Positions 1 through 11,074 of a DNA stretch of 64,000 bases are shown one piece after another. Position numbers and translations under genes: made by a program. Each line of letters opens with the position of its first letter. Position 1 is the stretch's first letter. Source of the stretch: Dastarcus helophoroides (lineage: Eukaryota; Arthropoda; Insecta; Coleoptera; Bothrideridae); contig CM053326.1 in NCBI GenBank assembly GCA_028583605.1, positions 37,913,931 to 37,977,930 on the forward strand, written 5' to 3'. The notes below the pieces were generated by a model. It was not told the origin of the DNA, did not search any database, and saw only the letters and a list, made by a program, of their open reading frames with translations.

Positions 1-134
1 TCGTTACCAAATAGAATTTTTCCCAAAAATTACAACCTACCCTTGTTTAAGAAGACGGTTCATTGCCATCTAACCTTGTTTCCGCATCCTACTCACGGTG
101 CTCAAAACGCATAATGGGGTGAATTAAACTTAAA
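1..134 (+). mobile_element. 3' tail of a jockey/CR1-like LINE, cut by the window edge
   Basis: This stretch matches the 3' ends of the LINE copies at 37155-38335 (+) and 54300-55300 (-). It contains the same words (CCAAAAATTACAACCTA, then TTTAAGAAG and CGGTTCATYGCCAT) and ends in an A-rich tail near GGATTAAA/GAATTAAA. Only the last part of the element is inside the window. It ends just downstream of the poly(A) signal of the gene at 166-935, so the two are nearly back to back. Confidence 0.8.
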
Positions 135-165
135 CAAAATATATTAATTTTAATATTTATTGGTA

Positions 166-935
166 TTAAATACATTTCATAAAGTTATCCCTAATAGTTT
201 CTAGAGATTCCATCGCATTATGGGAAGAAGTATTTAAACATGAGTCGGCGCTCTCCTTTATTTCTTTCAAGACAGATCTGGAATCTTTTCGTAGTGCATG
301 AAAATTTCTTTTGGTTACTTCTATTTCTTTTCTTATGCATTCGTCTGCAGTTTTCGGATCTTCCTTACATTTAGCTATATTATTTGTAAATAATATTGTT
401 AATTTGCGCATCTCAGATATATCGATGTCTTTTGCACCGTCTCTAAATTTACTAATGCACTTATCCAATACTTTCACGTTCACACGATTAAGTGCGTTAT
501 TCTCTTTGTTTTCGCAGTCCTCAACTCTTATCTCTTGGGCAGCGGTTTTAGCATCTTTGTGCGCCTTTTTTACTGTTTCGTGTATTCTTTTTATTTCCGC
601 ATCGATGGCAGATTTTTTCTTCATTTTTAAACTTTCTACTTCTGCTGATTCTTTGATAAGAGTGTCTAGAGCATGGGACCTCTCTAAATGTATCTTCATG
701 ACCAGTTCCTTCACTTCTTTATCCAAATCTGCTTCTTTCAGAATCGATACTCCAATATCATCGCTAAGATGCTCGATTTCTTCATTTACATTTGTTTCTT
801 TTGGAATTGATGCCCCCAAAGCGATCTGAAAATAAACAGTTTGGTGTAGTAAGTTTGTCTGCACTTAAAGGGAGTGTGAATATTTACCTGGAATAAAAAT
901 AATAATTCCGCTAGATGTAATAATTTTAAATCCAT
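166..935 (-). CDS. Secreted six-cysteine coiled-coil protein, paralogue 1
   Basis: Two exons on the minus strand: exon 1 at 935-888 (16 codons) and exon 2 at 825-166. They join in phase 0 across a 62-bp intron with GTAAAT donor and TTATTTTCAG acceptor. The protein is about 235 residues. Residues 1-22 (MDLKLLHLAELLFLFQ, then IALGAS) look like a signal peptide, so it should be exported. The rest is highly charged and helix-forming, rich in Lys, Glu, Ala and Ser. Cysteines fall near residues 120, 139, 169, 179, 212 and 234, matching the family pattern. An NTS sequon follows the fifth cysteine. A TATA box lies 49 bp upstream, and an AATAAA reads at 161-156 just after the stop. It is the only family member on this strand. 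Function is unknown; the gene model is well supported, the role is not. Confidence 0.85.
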
Positions 936-983
936 TTTTCTTGACAAACAAAAAATTTTAAAAGCGGAATTAATTTGGAAAGC

Positions 984-991
984 TTTATATA
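984..991 (-). promoter_or_regulatory. TATA box of paralogue 1
   Basis: Reading the minus strand, TATATAAA lies 49 bases before the ATG at 935. This leaves room for a transcription start about 30 bases downstream and a short leader. It is the natural core promoter for the gene at 166-935. Confidence 0.6.
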
Positions 992-1001
992 GGGATTTCA
1001 A

Positions 1002-1480
1002 GATTTTTCTACTATATTGATATGCAAAAATAAAACTTTATACAAGTTTCATTGGATAAAAAGTTTATTATTAAAGTATATTTAAAAATATAATCATTAT
1101 TATTATACACGTGTTGAGATAATATCATAAGAAAACTAGTATGACTGGTAAATCCCGATATGCGACCGTAATGAAGCACTCAACTTATAAAAAACGTTTT
1201 GATCTTTATGAATTGTTTTGCACTGAAGTATTTTCAAAAACAATATTTTTTCCTAGTCATGGTTAAGTGATGAACTACTTATACACTATTACACTGGTGT
1301 AGACTAACTGGAATAAATTCGCTAGGGAGGAACTGAATAATTTTTCGAAAAATTTCCGAGACTTGTCAACGTTTGAATGTTTCTTTTTCAAGCACTATGC
1401 GAAATTAGGGAAAGCCCTTTGCTTTTTTTTAAATGTAACAATATGGGCTGGAACTCTTCATTAGGAAGGTGATAGAAAGT
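1002..1480. other. Intergenic, nothing recognised
   Basis: AT-rich sequence upstream of paralogue 1. I see no reading frame, TIR or repeat here that I can support. Confidence 0.5.
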
Positions 1481-1610
1481 CGAATCAATTGTTCTCATCA
1501 AATTTAATATTTTTCAAGAGGCTGAGGATGGCATAACGCAATTTAATAAATACGTTATGCCATCCTCAACCTCTTGAAAAATATTAAATTTGATGAGAAC
1601 AATTGATTCG
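1481..1610. repeat. Near-perfect 58-bp inverted repeat (long hairpin)
   Basis: The arms are 1481-1538 and 1553-1610, separated by a 14-base A/T loop. The arms differ at one position only (GAGGCTGAGG against GAGGTTGAGG, a possible G-U pair). An RNA from either strand would fold into a 58-bp stem. It could be a palindromic MITE or a small-RNA hairpin precursor. No TSD is obvious. Confidence 0.85.
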
Positions 1611-4600
1611 TTCGTCAAACTTAACAGTTTGATTTTCAATATCAACGATTGCTCAAAATTTGTACCATTTACTTATTGGCAAATGACAAATTTATGACAT
1701 GTGTGCTACAGGAAACATTTTGCTTGTTATAAATTGTTCGGGACCAAACACACTGCCGATGTTCAATAATGTGAGATGTCGTAAGACCAAGAAAATTACA
1801 GTATACTGTAAATACAATCTATACTAAATTAAATATGTTGTAGAAACCGTCATGCAAATAGAATTTACGCAAATTTCAGGTTGACCTTTAGCTGATAATC
1901 TTGTCTTTAACCAGTTGCTTAAGTTCATTTAACAAGTACATACTAGCGAATTTGTAGGTAGCAGAGTTGGGTACAAAAAGTCTTCTTTCTTTACTACATA
2001 TCTATAAATCACGTCAGTCAGATGTATATCATTATCTTTTCTGTGGCAATTAGAAGAAGACAATTAAAATAAGTTGAAAGCCAACAATTTAAAATCAACT
2101 ATCCAACTAAAATAATAGTCTAGACTTTATAAAATATTATGTGATATTTAAAGTGATATGCACGCAGATAAACACCAAGTATTTTATTCCATGGTGTTAG
2201 ACTGATAAATGGCATTGGTATCAACAGCAATTAAAAACATAAGGGTTCATATCACTAGGTGGAAGCAAGTAAAATTTAACTCCTATCATTATTCTTTGAG
2301 TGAAGGTTTAATTAATTGTTATTGGTCTTTTATTATCAGAGAATTATGAGATAATGCCAGGATACAACATAAAAAGTAAGAATACTTCATAATGAACATT
2401 TACGTGTTCTGTCCCAGTTAGTTAAACCATAATAAGCTCAGAGAATCTAATTTAAAAATAAAGAAGCATGTGACAATTTTATAAAAGTGCAACAGATGAG
2501 AAAAACGTTAAAACATAACAGGTTCTTTAAAATGAAAGGGCTGATAACTCCAGGTACGCTTGGTTAATGGAGCTTTAAATTGTATTCGCCTCTTGATCTT
2601 GAATATTTACGTATAGATAAACACGGGCAAATGAGCACAAGTGTTACTTTAACAAATAAAATTGAAGACACGTGCTTATCGTTAATTGATAAATTATAAC
2701 GGTGACAACTCTCTTCTTATTTTCAGTCATATTAAAAAGAATTTCAAATTGTTAGCAATCAGCAAGGGCCAGTATATTATGCTTGAAGGCGAATGGAAAT
2801 ATTTTTTTTATTTCACATTAGAGTTTTTGAGGGTAGCAACTGAAACTCATTCAGTGGTGAATAACTTTGCCTCTCGAAATATGTTTTGTTGTTATATGTA
2901 TGTATATAGGATTCCTCAGTTAGTTAATATGTCATTAATTTCTTTGGTATGATACTAATAAGCAATAAATTTTTGTTTGAAATGCTTATTAAGCAAGTCA
3001 TAATAACAGTTTTTGCTACATATCATTTCTAAGCCATCAGAATAAAATAGCTACTGTATTTAGATGTAAAGTGATATAAAGTTTAGATGGACTTTACATT
3101 CCTAATACAAGATCGTGCCATCGGTCGCTCAATATCTTTGATCTCTGTTAGGAAATATCCTAAAAAAACTATAAATCAATACCTTATTGTAGGAATACGG
3201 TATTTCTTTAGCAGAATGAAAAGAATTAGCCACCTTTATATAATATGACCCTACGATGTTTACAAAAGTTGTGGTCAGATACCAGCGGTCAGTCGCAAAT
3301 TTCTAAGGAAAGCTATCAAAGTTATTTATTCAACTTCTTCGCTTACGTCTCTCTTTGTGCCTTTGCAGAAATGTCAACGGATATTATTGACGGATTTTGG
3401 CTATTGTTCAGTAGTTCGTTATTTTTTAAGATAAGATTTTTGTTGTCAGCGATGTCGTTACAAATTAGCTTTGTACGTTTTTGGAATTGTCCTTAGGATA
3501 GAGGAAAAATTATGATGCAGTTTCTGTGGAGCCTAATATTAAGGGTATTTTTCGTTTCGTAATTATGCATGAGATTTGAAAGGGTCTATTAATGTCTACA
3601 TTTTCTTACACTTTAAAACTAATTCGAAGCTAAATATAGCTATTTAGAAATAGTGTATATTCACCTGAAATCTAATATGATATTTTAAAAACATGTTTTT
3701 ATGTTAATCGAATCCCTTAATATTTTGGATCTTTTAGTGGAGCTGTTAGAAATAACTTAAGACATTATAATTACATTAAATGGCGTTTTTAGAACTAAAC
3801 ATTCGGAAATCTCTCTATTTTTTATACAGACATTGTCTCATAGCAATCAGCTGATTATTTTATTTTAAACGAGTAAACATATTTTTCCGCTAAGTCAACA
3901 TTCTTTATCATTTCATGACATATAATTCGAACATTGTCAGAAAACTTGTTAGATGTTATCAGTTATTTGTTTAAAAATCAAAAGGATAACATATTAGTAG
4001 AAGAATTTTTCGACTAAATAGCTATACACTACTATACAGCATGTTCTTCAAAGATTTAAAATTATAGCAACCAATGCCAATTATTTGGTTTTCTGTCTAT
4101 TAATTAAACTTTATTACAGGTAGTTAGCTTTAATACATTAGAATGATAATCAGGATATCATTCTACATTAGAATGACAATCAGGATGTCATTTATTGTAG
4201 TGTAAAACATTCATAAAATCCTATTTATTGATATTGGTTGATAGTTACTTAAACCCTTGCAAATAAAACCATAACACCAGAAAGCCTTATTTTAACTGAG
4301 CCAGTTTGGTGACAAATTTACAATAAAAATGACATCGTTGGTAAAATCAAATGTACACACCCCGGGAATTTGCTTTATAGCTTTCGCTTTTTTTCCAATT
4401 TTTATTTTGAATTTCAAACTTTCAGAATACAGCAGGAAGATGGTCTTTAGGCTCAACGTACAAGTCTATATGTCTCTCAAAACTATTTCTAACACAAAAA
4501 AATGTCCAAATGTCCTCATGATATTGCATTTCCCACATGACCAGTTACAGTTGTTGTAAATTAAAAAAAATTGTTCTATAATAACATCTTATTTAGTGTA

Positions 4601-4665
4601 TATTTCTTTGGTAGATCCTTCGTTATCTTCATAGTGTATCTTGTATAGTATCTTATATTCGTAAT
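1611..4665. other. Long intergenic stretch without a recognisable gene
   Basis: AT-rich sequence with only short, low-complexity open frames (for example 2686-2952 and 3245-3496), which show no family signature or splice structure. The one small structure seen is a 30-bp tandem duplication at 4134-4193. Confidence 0.5.
4134..4193. repeat. 30-bp unit present twice in tandem
   Basis: Two adjacent units both begin TACATTAGAATGA and share AATCAGGAT. They differ at a few bases. This is a simple local duplication. Confidence 0.75.
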
Positions 4666-6440
4666 ATAGGGTAAAGTGCCCCAAATTGAACCATTTTTTT
4701 AGAAGAATGCCTATAGTTTTGTAAATGTATGATTGTAATATTTTATATGCCATTAAAATTTGAATTACACTTTTGGAAATCTACTGCAGCCTTATGAACC
4801 CTCGGAATGTAATACTTCCGAAGTAAAAAAAATTTTTTAAGCGTTGCAAATGGTTCAATATAAGAAACTGGTTGCCAAATTTGAACCATTAGTTCCTCAA
4901 ATTGAAACTACCCATAAAAATTATGAGTAGGTACTTTCGAAAGACTCACTTTTACGCATTTGCAATGAAACCTCGTTTTGCACTTCACACATCGAATTAT
5001 ATCCTGAACTTCTTCCTCTTCACATTCCTTATAATATCAACGATGCTCGTCATCGGTCGTTGCTACTTTAGTCCGATTTTTTTTCTCAAACTGTTGTAGG
5101 GACTACTAGTGAGTTCTGCTGCTTTCTTAATACCGAAGGCTTTGCTGCTTTTCTTTAAAGATTCAGCTTCGACACATTTAGATAATGGACCAATTTTCAG
5201 TAAGCTGGCGGAGGATATTGATGCTCATGTTTCTGATCAGGTTTTGGCAACATCCATAGAGAGAGGTGTTAAACAATTTCTGTTTTAAATTTTTTTTAAA
5301 GTGCTAATGAAATATCATCGTAAGGCCATTATTTTGAACTTTATTTGGTTCAGGCTTAAGAACCACGAATCCAGCTAAATTCGAATCTTTAAAAACATAT
5401 GTATCTATTGGCAATACTCCAGATGGCCTAAATCTATTAATGGCATTGTCTATCGTTGCTGTCTTTCCATAAGCTTCATTTAATAATGAAGCCACTTGCT
5501 ATTGTTACACTCTCTGTCCAAGATTATTCCCTAACCATTTTTCCAATGCTTGGGTGTAATACACATCCATTGGTTTGAAAAAAGAACGGTCAAGTGGTTG
5601 CAGACGATGTGCCGTATGACCTGGCAACTGCATCATAACAATTCCATTTTCTCGTGCCAGTAACAGAGTATCTAAGTAAGACTTCGAACATCTTTTACAG
5701 TGGGTCGAAAAAGAGATTCTGAGAATTTAATGATATGGTTCGACAACAATTCTTCTAAAGTAGTATTGAAAATAGGGTTCCTGCCTAATAATTTAATAGA
5801 ACCTTTGGCCACTTTGTTTGACTCTCGAATATGCCAAAGTAATGTCGATATAGGTATTCCATAATCATTACCTGCATTTATTTAGACCTTTTTTCCCTCT
5901 TTGTACGCTACTAGCGCTAGTTCCAAATCTGACGCCCATCGTTTTCCCTAATTTTCCCGTTTTGACATTTGCAAAAAAGAACAGACCACTTGGAAGCTCG
6001 TAAAGCAGACTAAAAGTTTCCTAATTTCAGGTTCAATTTAGGCAACCGTTTATGGTTCAAATTGGAAAACTGTCCATAAAATACATATTGTAACCTTACG
6101 TTTCTAAATACGTAAATTTTAAATACTCGTAAGTATTGTTGCATATGTCAAAAACTATGGCAATTTTAGTGACAATTACAAAAATGTTCCTTCTTTTAAC
6201 AGAATATCAAAATTCTTTTAGAGACTTAGATCTAGTTTTATGCGAAAACTGCACACAACACACACAGGCGGGAAATTGCTGAAATTCTGACGGAAATTAT
6301 TATAAAATTGCTGAGCTGACCTCATCTACACACATAGATTCAGCTGTTTAACGCAGGTGGCGCTAAGAGTTTAATAGCGGTAGGAAAGTTTAGGGGGGTT
6401 CAATTGAGGAGGAGGTTTAATTTGGGGTACTTTACCCTAT
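4666..6440 (-). mobile_element. Decayed pogo-superfamily DNA transposon with TIRs
   Basis: The ends are inverted copies of ATAGGGTAAAGTGCCCCAAA (left) and its near complement TTTGGGGTACTTTACCCTAT (right). On the minus strand, interrupted frames read first a psq-type helix-turn-helix region near 6000-5700 (words such as SNKVAKGSIKLLGR and KDVRSL). A DDE C-terminal region follows near 5630-5300 (HTAHRL, PLDRSFFKPMDVYY, then ASLLNEAYGKTAT and NAINRFRPSGVLPID), typical of pogo/Tigger transposases. The central part carrying the first catalytic Asp is missing and there are stops and frameshifts, so it is not active. Confidence 0.75.
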
Positions 6441-7179
6441 TGTATGGTTTCTATCTCTTCAACCATCTCACATTATTGAATATCAGCAGTGATGGTTGTT
6501 TTTGGGAGACAACTACGTGAACTGAGTGTAAATTAAAATTATTTGATCTCTCCGGTCTGGCTGGTTTATCACAATTACACCAACATTGATATATACAAAT
6601 TACTTGAACAAAGAACACAAAAAAATTCTGTGAAATCGAAAAAAATATTTTCATTTAATGGATTTTTGTCGAAAATGAAAGCGAATTAGATCTTAACCTT
6701 TTTACACTGTACTTAAGAGGAACCTGTCCTAAACCATGTATAACAGTTATGTTATGCTTAAAAGATAAGCTTTAAGATACAACCAAAATATCTGCTCCTT
6801 TCTTAAAGGTTTACCTTTTTCCAAAAGCTTTGATAATTCAATATTGATTTGGAAACAACTTTCTTTCCCAAATTTCGAGAAAAAACTAAAAAATTATGAT
6901 ATAAAAAATCCTTGAAATGTTATTTTAGATTCAAAAATTCTACTTAACAGAATCAAAGCACACTATTTTAAGAGAAAAATTAAAATTTAGAGAGAAACTC
7001 GAAAATTATGAAAAGAAATAGACATTTTAACCCGAAATTTTGAGATAAAAACTGACATTTTTCTAAGAATAAAAAGAAAATCCAGATTTGGTTGAAATCA
7101 CGGAAATAAAATAAAACTACAATTTAAATTTTCAAAAAAAAAAACTTATTGAAATTTCGAACCTTTAAGTCCAAATATA
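6441..7179. other. AT-rich gap without a gene
   Basis: No gene is supported. From about 6880 it becomes the degenerate low-complexity DNA built of AAATTT, TTCGAAA and TTTTGAGA words that recurs through the window. Confidence 0.5.
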
Positions 7180-8483
7180 CTGGGTTAGCAAAAAAATAAT
7201 TTTGGTTTTGTGGTATGAAAAAAATAGATTTTTTTTAATACAAAGAATAGACTTTAATCAATTATATATTTTCCATTTTGTTCAATGACCTTTTGCCATC
7301 TTTCTTGTAGCTTCATGATTCCGCGCTCATAAAATTTCTGATCCTTCTCAGAAAAAAACTGAACCAAGTGCGATTTAATGTCATCATCATTTGAAAAATT
7401 TTTATCATTCATAGGGTTCTGCAAACTCCAAAATAAATGGTAATCAGATGATGCTAGGTCAGGGCTGTTTGGGGGATGCGACATCACTTCTCAACCAAGC
7501 TCCAATGATTTCCCACGAGTTACCAAAAATGTATGAGGCCTAGCATTGTCATGGTGGAACACAATTCCTTTCCGATTTGCCAATTCTGGTAGTTTTTCTT
7601 TAATTGCTTCATCCAGTTTTATTAGCTGTTGGCAGTACACATCTAAATTGATTGTCTGATTCCTTGGAAGCAGCTCAAAATACACAACATCTTTATAATC
7701 CCACCAAATCGACAGCATGATCTTTTTTGATGCAATTCAGCTTTTGATGTGGTTTGTGCTGGTTCATCGTGCTTGGACCATCATCGTTTTCGAATGATGT
7801 CACTGTAGGTGACACATTTTTCATCACCAGTAATGATTCTTTTCAAGAAGGGATCATTTCCATTGCGTCTAAGATGCGTATTGCAAATATTGTTTCGTTG
7901 TGTCAAATGAATATCTTTCAATTTATGGGGAATCCAAATATCGAGATTTTTAACGAGTCCAAGACATTTTAAGTGATTCTCAATGGTTGGGTCTGATACA
8001 TTTAACTTCACCGAAATCTCTCGAACAGTTATATGACGATCCTCTTTAATAATGGCATCAATTTAATTATTAACAACTTTAGAAGGTTAACCAGAACGTT
8101 GGTCATCTGTGAGTGAAAAATCTCAAGAACGGAATTTCTTAAACCAATCCTGACAAGTGCGACAATTTTGACAAGTGCGTTCTGTTATGCAATCACCAAC
8201 ATAAACTTCACAAATTTCTTTATGAGCCTCTGCAGATTTCCGCCTTTTACAGAAGTAAAAAAGTAAAATATGCCGAAAATGTTTGTTTTTGCACTCCATG
8301 TTAAAATTGACCCTCAACTATCAACTACAAATAAAGTCTCTCACCACGTGCTTCAAAATGAACCTTGATCTGTCTCATATTAAATGTCAAAACGTAAAGA
8401 ACATCACCCACAGAATTCATTCAAAAAAATTTAAATAACGCTGCCTATGTGAAAAAAACAAAATTACTTTCTTGCCAACCCAA
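7180..8483 (-). mobile_element. Full-length but inactive mariner element
   Basis: The length is 1304 bp, normal for mariner. The TIRs are CTGGGTTAGCAAAAAAATAA at the left and, on the opposite strand, TTGGGTTGGCAAGAAAGTAA at the right, each flanked by TA. Minus-strand frames give the transposase in pieces: N-terminal HTH region (8317-8123), first catalytic Asp in ITGDEK (8011-7781), second in VFHHDNARPHT (7718-7491), third in NSPDLASSDYHLFWSLQ (7487-7254). This is the D,D34D pattern of the mellifera-type clade. An in-frame TGA follows KSLELG where the family has Trp, and there are frameshifts upstream. Confidence 0.92.
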
Positions 8484-9042
8484 TATACAGATAAGGAAAA
8501 ATTTTCATTGTCCATGTAAAACGCTAAGAATTGTCCTTTCCATAGTTTTCTACGGCCGCTAAACGTATTCCCCTACTTTGACGCAGCATGCTCGTATTTT
8601 CCAATTTAGATGTTAGAAAAAACTCGTCGAGAGTTTTACAACAGATTGGACTATTGTTTAGCACAGTCTGGCGGCCTATTTGAACTCCTTATATTATTTA
8701 TTTTGTTTAAGAAATCTCGTTTATTTATTTTGGTTATCAAAGAATATCAGTTTTATTTTGCCTCAAACGTTAATTAAATCAACGGACTAAAAGAACAAAC
8801 AACATGTGGTACGCAAATTTTAATAAAATTGTTGCCTGCCGGTGGTAATCCCGTAACAAAACAACTTAGAAGCTAGATGTACTACTGAAATCTCCACCAG
8901 CACTGATCGCTGCGCTCTGCGTTGAATTGTTTACACCGGTGTAGGAGAATACAAGGCGCCGCCCATCTATCCCACTATTAGCTATCAATGTTAAATCTCT
9001 CATTAACATTCTCCCTATCGACAGTGTTTGACTTTCCTGATG
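8484..9042 (-). repeat. Unknown interspersed repeat, copy A
   Basis: This is an inverted, roughly 95% identical copy of 14042-14635. Its minus strand holds an open stretch reading SIGRMLMRDLTL, SGIDGRRLVFSYTGVNN and ISAGGDFSST, conserved in the other copy. The part around the frame is richer in GC (GGCGCCGCCC) than the flanks. One end, TATACAGATAAGG, abuts the mariner TIR. I do not recognise the peptide; it may be a fragment of a mobile-element or captured gene. Confidence 0.75.
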
Positions 9043-9905
9043 TGTATGTATCATACTCTGTTTCAAACCTAGGAATTATAAAGAAATTAAATTTCAGAAC
9101 AAAAACGTGTCAAGTCTTAAACCGAAATTTCAAGAAAAACGGCGTAAACGGTGGGCTTTGCTACTGAAATATTTAAGTGAAAAATCGAAATTTTAAGAGT
9201 CAGTTTTGGAAGTAAAGTCTGGTTCTTGGTAATAGTTTAGATTTTAAGTTTTATGTCCAAATATGAAGTAACATGAAGTAGGATTTAACCCAAAATTTTA
9301 TAAAAAGATCGAAATAAAAAAGCAAATAAACTTCTGAGTTCCAACTAAAAATTTTGAGTAACGAAAGTACATAGTGATTAGGAAAAAAAATTGACAACAA
9401 ATTTGTAAAATCATTTTTATTTTGAAATATCGAGTTTCAGTTTGAAATCAAACATTAATCTCTCTGAAGATGATAGCTTGGCTGTCAAAACGCGTTAAAA
9501 CATTAAGGGATAATCAAAATAATACTATATGATACTATAATCAAGATCAGAAAAATATAGGAACTCCCAAAAAGATATAATATACACATACAGCATGTTA
9601 CATAAAAAGAAAAAAAACTTTTACAGCATTTCGCCTTTCTGGGATTATTCCTTCTGTTCGTTTATTAGAATTTGGAGAAACCCCGTAGCTTTTGGATTTG
9701 CAACTTATCTGGATTTTCATAAATAAATTCTGTACATTGGTGACAAATTATAGGGAACAACGTTGTACTTATCTAATTGTACCTGTGGGGCGCATCTGTC
9801 ATTTGTTCGCCTCGTATTTTTTAATGATTGCAATCAACCCCCTGTGCCGATGCATTCGCCGCCCCTGACTGTACCTGGATAATATTGCATGTAATTAAAA
9901 TTCAT
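9043..9905. other. AT-rich gap with a degenerate family C ribozyme remnant
   Basis: Mostly low-complexity AAATTTCGA-type sequence. At 9461-9497 it holds TCTCTGAAGATGATAGC and the following GGCTGTCAAAACGCGTTA. This is the core of the family C repeat, with the invariant GAAA changed to AAAA. No gene is seen. Confidence 0.55.
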
Positions 9906-10276
9906 CTGCTGAGATAATAAGCCTTGTATATACGAATATATACAAGTTTATTACGATGCAATTGAAATCTAATTTCATTAGAATCTAATGAAAACCAGAT
10001 TGCAATTGCAAAGTTCACGTAGATGAGGCAAAGCTTGTATCACGGGTTGCATCGCAACATCCATAGGTACAAACGTCCTCGGCGTGACTTTACTTTCATC
10101 TAGTTTTGACAAATGACCAATTAAATGTTCTGTAATTAAACAGTTAAACGTGCTTAAAATTGAAAATATGTACAACCGTAACCATAGACTAGTTTCGGCC
10201 TTCCTTGGCCTCATCAGCATGGTACGGTGGTTGTATACACTTCCAATTTAGAGCCGTTAGTCAGTCGTATAAGTAT
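9906..10276 (-). mobile_element. Penelope-like terminal repeat, inverted copy
   Basis: On the minus strand this reads from GATACTTATACGACTGACTA through a hammerhead ribozyme to GGCTTATTATCTCAGCAGA. It is an inverted copy of the repeats at 10277-10560 and 10640-10845 and joins the first of them head to head at 10276/10277. Tandem plus inverted repeats carrying a type I hammerhead are the known arrangement of Penelope-like retroelements. No reverse transcriptase or GIY-YIG frame is present, so this would be a solo or non-autonomous piece. Confidence 0.65.
10170..10241 (-). ncRNA. Hammerhead ribozyme motif, family A, minus copy
   Basis: On the minus strand: CTGATGA (10217-10211), stem II of GGCC pairing GGCC with loop AAGGAA, GAAA (10196-10193), then CTAGTC. 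Predicted self-cleavage is after the GUC at 10189-10187. Stem I forms between the flanking arms around ACCAUG/UAUGGU and again after an internal loop between UACAACC and GGUUGUA. Every invariant core position (CUGANGA, GAAA, NUH) is present. Confidence 0.8.
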
Positions 10277-10560
10277 CTAGTCTATGGTTGCGGTTGTACA
10301 TATTTTCAATTTTAAGCACGTTTAACTGTTTAATTACAGAACATTTAATTGGTCCTTGTTAAAACTAAATGAAAGTAAAGTCACGCCGAGGACGTTTGTA
10401 CCTATGGATGTTGCGATGCAGCCCGTGATACAAGCTTTGCCTTATCTACGTGAACTTTGCAATTGCAATCTGGTTTTCATTAAATTCTAATGAAATTAGA
10501 TTTCAATTGCATCGTAATAAACTTGTATATATTCAAATATACAAGGCTTATTATCTCAGC
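10277..10560 (+). mobile_element. Penelope-like terminal repeat, 5'-truncated direct copy
   Basis: This is the same sequence as the minus copy, but it begins at TAGTCTATGG, within five bases of the ribozyme cleavage position, and ends at TTATCTCAGCAGA. The 5' half of the hammerhead is therefore absent. Confidence 0.65.
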
Positions 10561-10639
10561 AGAGAAGAATGCTTCAATTAGCATGTAGCGAAAATGTTTG
10601 CGTAATAAACAGTTAAAAGTCAGTTACAAGTCACCCGTT

Positions 10640-10845
10640 GGAGGTTTACTCTCTTGGATACTTATACGACTGACTAACGGCTTTAAATTGGAAGTGTATA
10701 CAACCACCGTACCATGCTGATGAGGCCAAGGAAGGCCGAAACTAGTCTATGGTTGCGGTTGTACATATTTTCAATTTTAAGCACGTTTAACTGTTTAATT
10801 ACAGAACATTTAATTGGTCATTTGTCAAAATTCATCTACTACAGA
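10640..10845 (+). mobile_element. Penelope-like terminal repeat, third partial copy
   Basis: A direct copy running from GGATACTTATACGACTGAC to CATTTGTCAAAATTCATCT. It contains the complete ribozyme but only the first part of the downstream repeat. Confidence 0.65.
10696..10764 (+). ncRNA. Hammerhead ribozyme motif, family A, plus copy
   Basis: CTGATGA is at 10717-10723 and stem II at 10724-10727 (GGCC) with 10734-10737 (GGCC), loop AAGGAA. GAAA is at 10738-10741, followed by CTAG and UC; predicted cleavage is after C10747. Stem I pairs ACCAUG with UAUGGU next to the core. After an internal loop, AUACAACC pairs with GGUUGUA. This is type I geometry with a minimal, self-complementary helix III, as known from Penelope-like elements and animal retrozymes. 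Activity is inferred, not shown. Confidence 0.85.
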
Positions 10846-11074
10846 TGAAATCAAAAGTGCTTTGCTTATCAAATTAAGGAATTGTGTTATTCGTTATTGT
10901 TTTGATTATGGCAGGAATTTCCGTAGTTTAAAACTACTTCAGTTGGTGAAGTAGCAAATTTATTTGCAAGTATTTTTACCGAGAACATGTACGTATTTAT
11001 CTTATATCAAATTGTATTTTAATTAAATTAATAATCACTTTTTTATTACTTGTTACTCAGCATTTAGAAACAAG

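Noticed and set aside
311..829. 172-codon plus-strand open frame
   Set aside because: It is antisense to the well-supported paralogue 1; Ser/Phe-rich composition is the mirror of its Lys/Glu-rich coding strand.
3245..3496. 83-codon plus-strand frame
   Set aside because: No recognisable domain, and the complementary strand gives an equally plausible-looking but interrupted frame.
9978..10220. 80-codon minus-strand frame in the Penelope-like repeat
   Set aside because: It runs straight through the hammerhead core and matches no RT or endonuclease motif.
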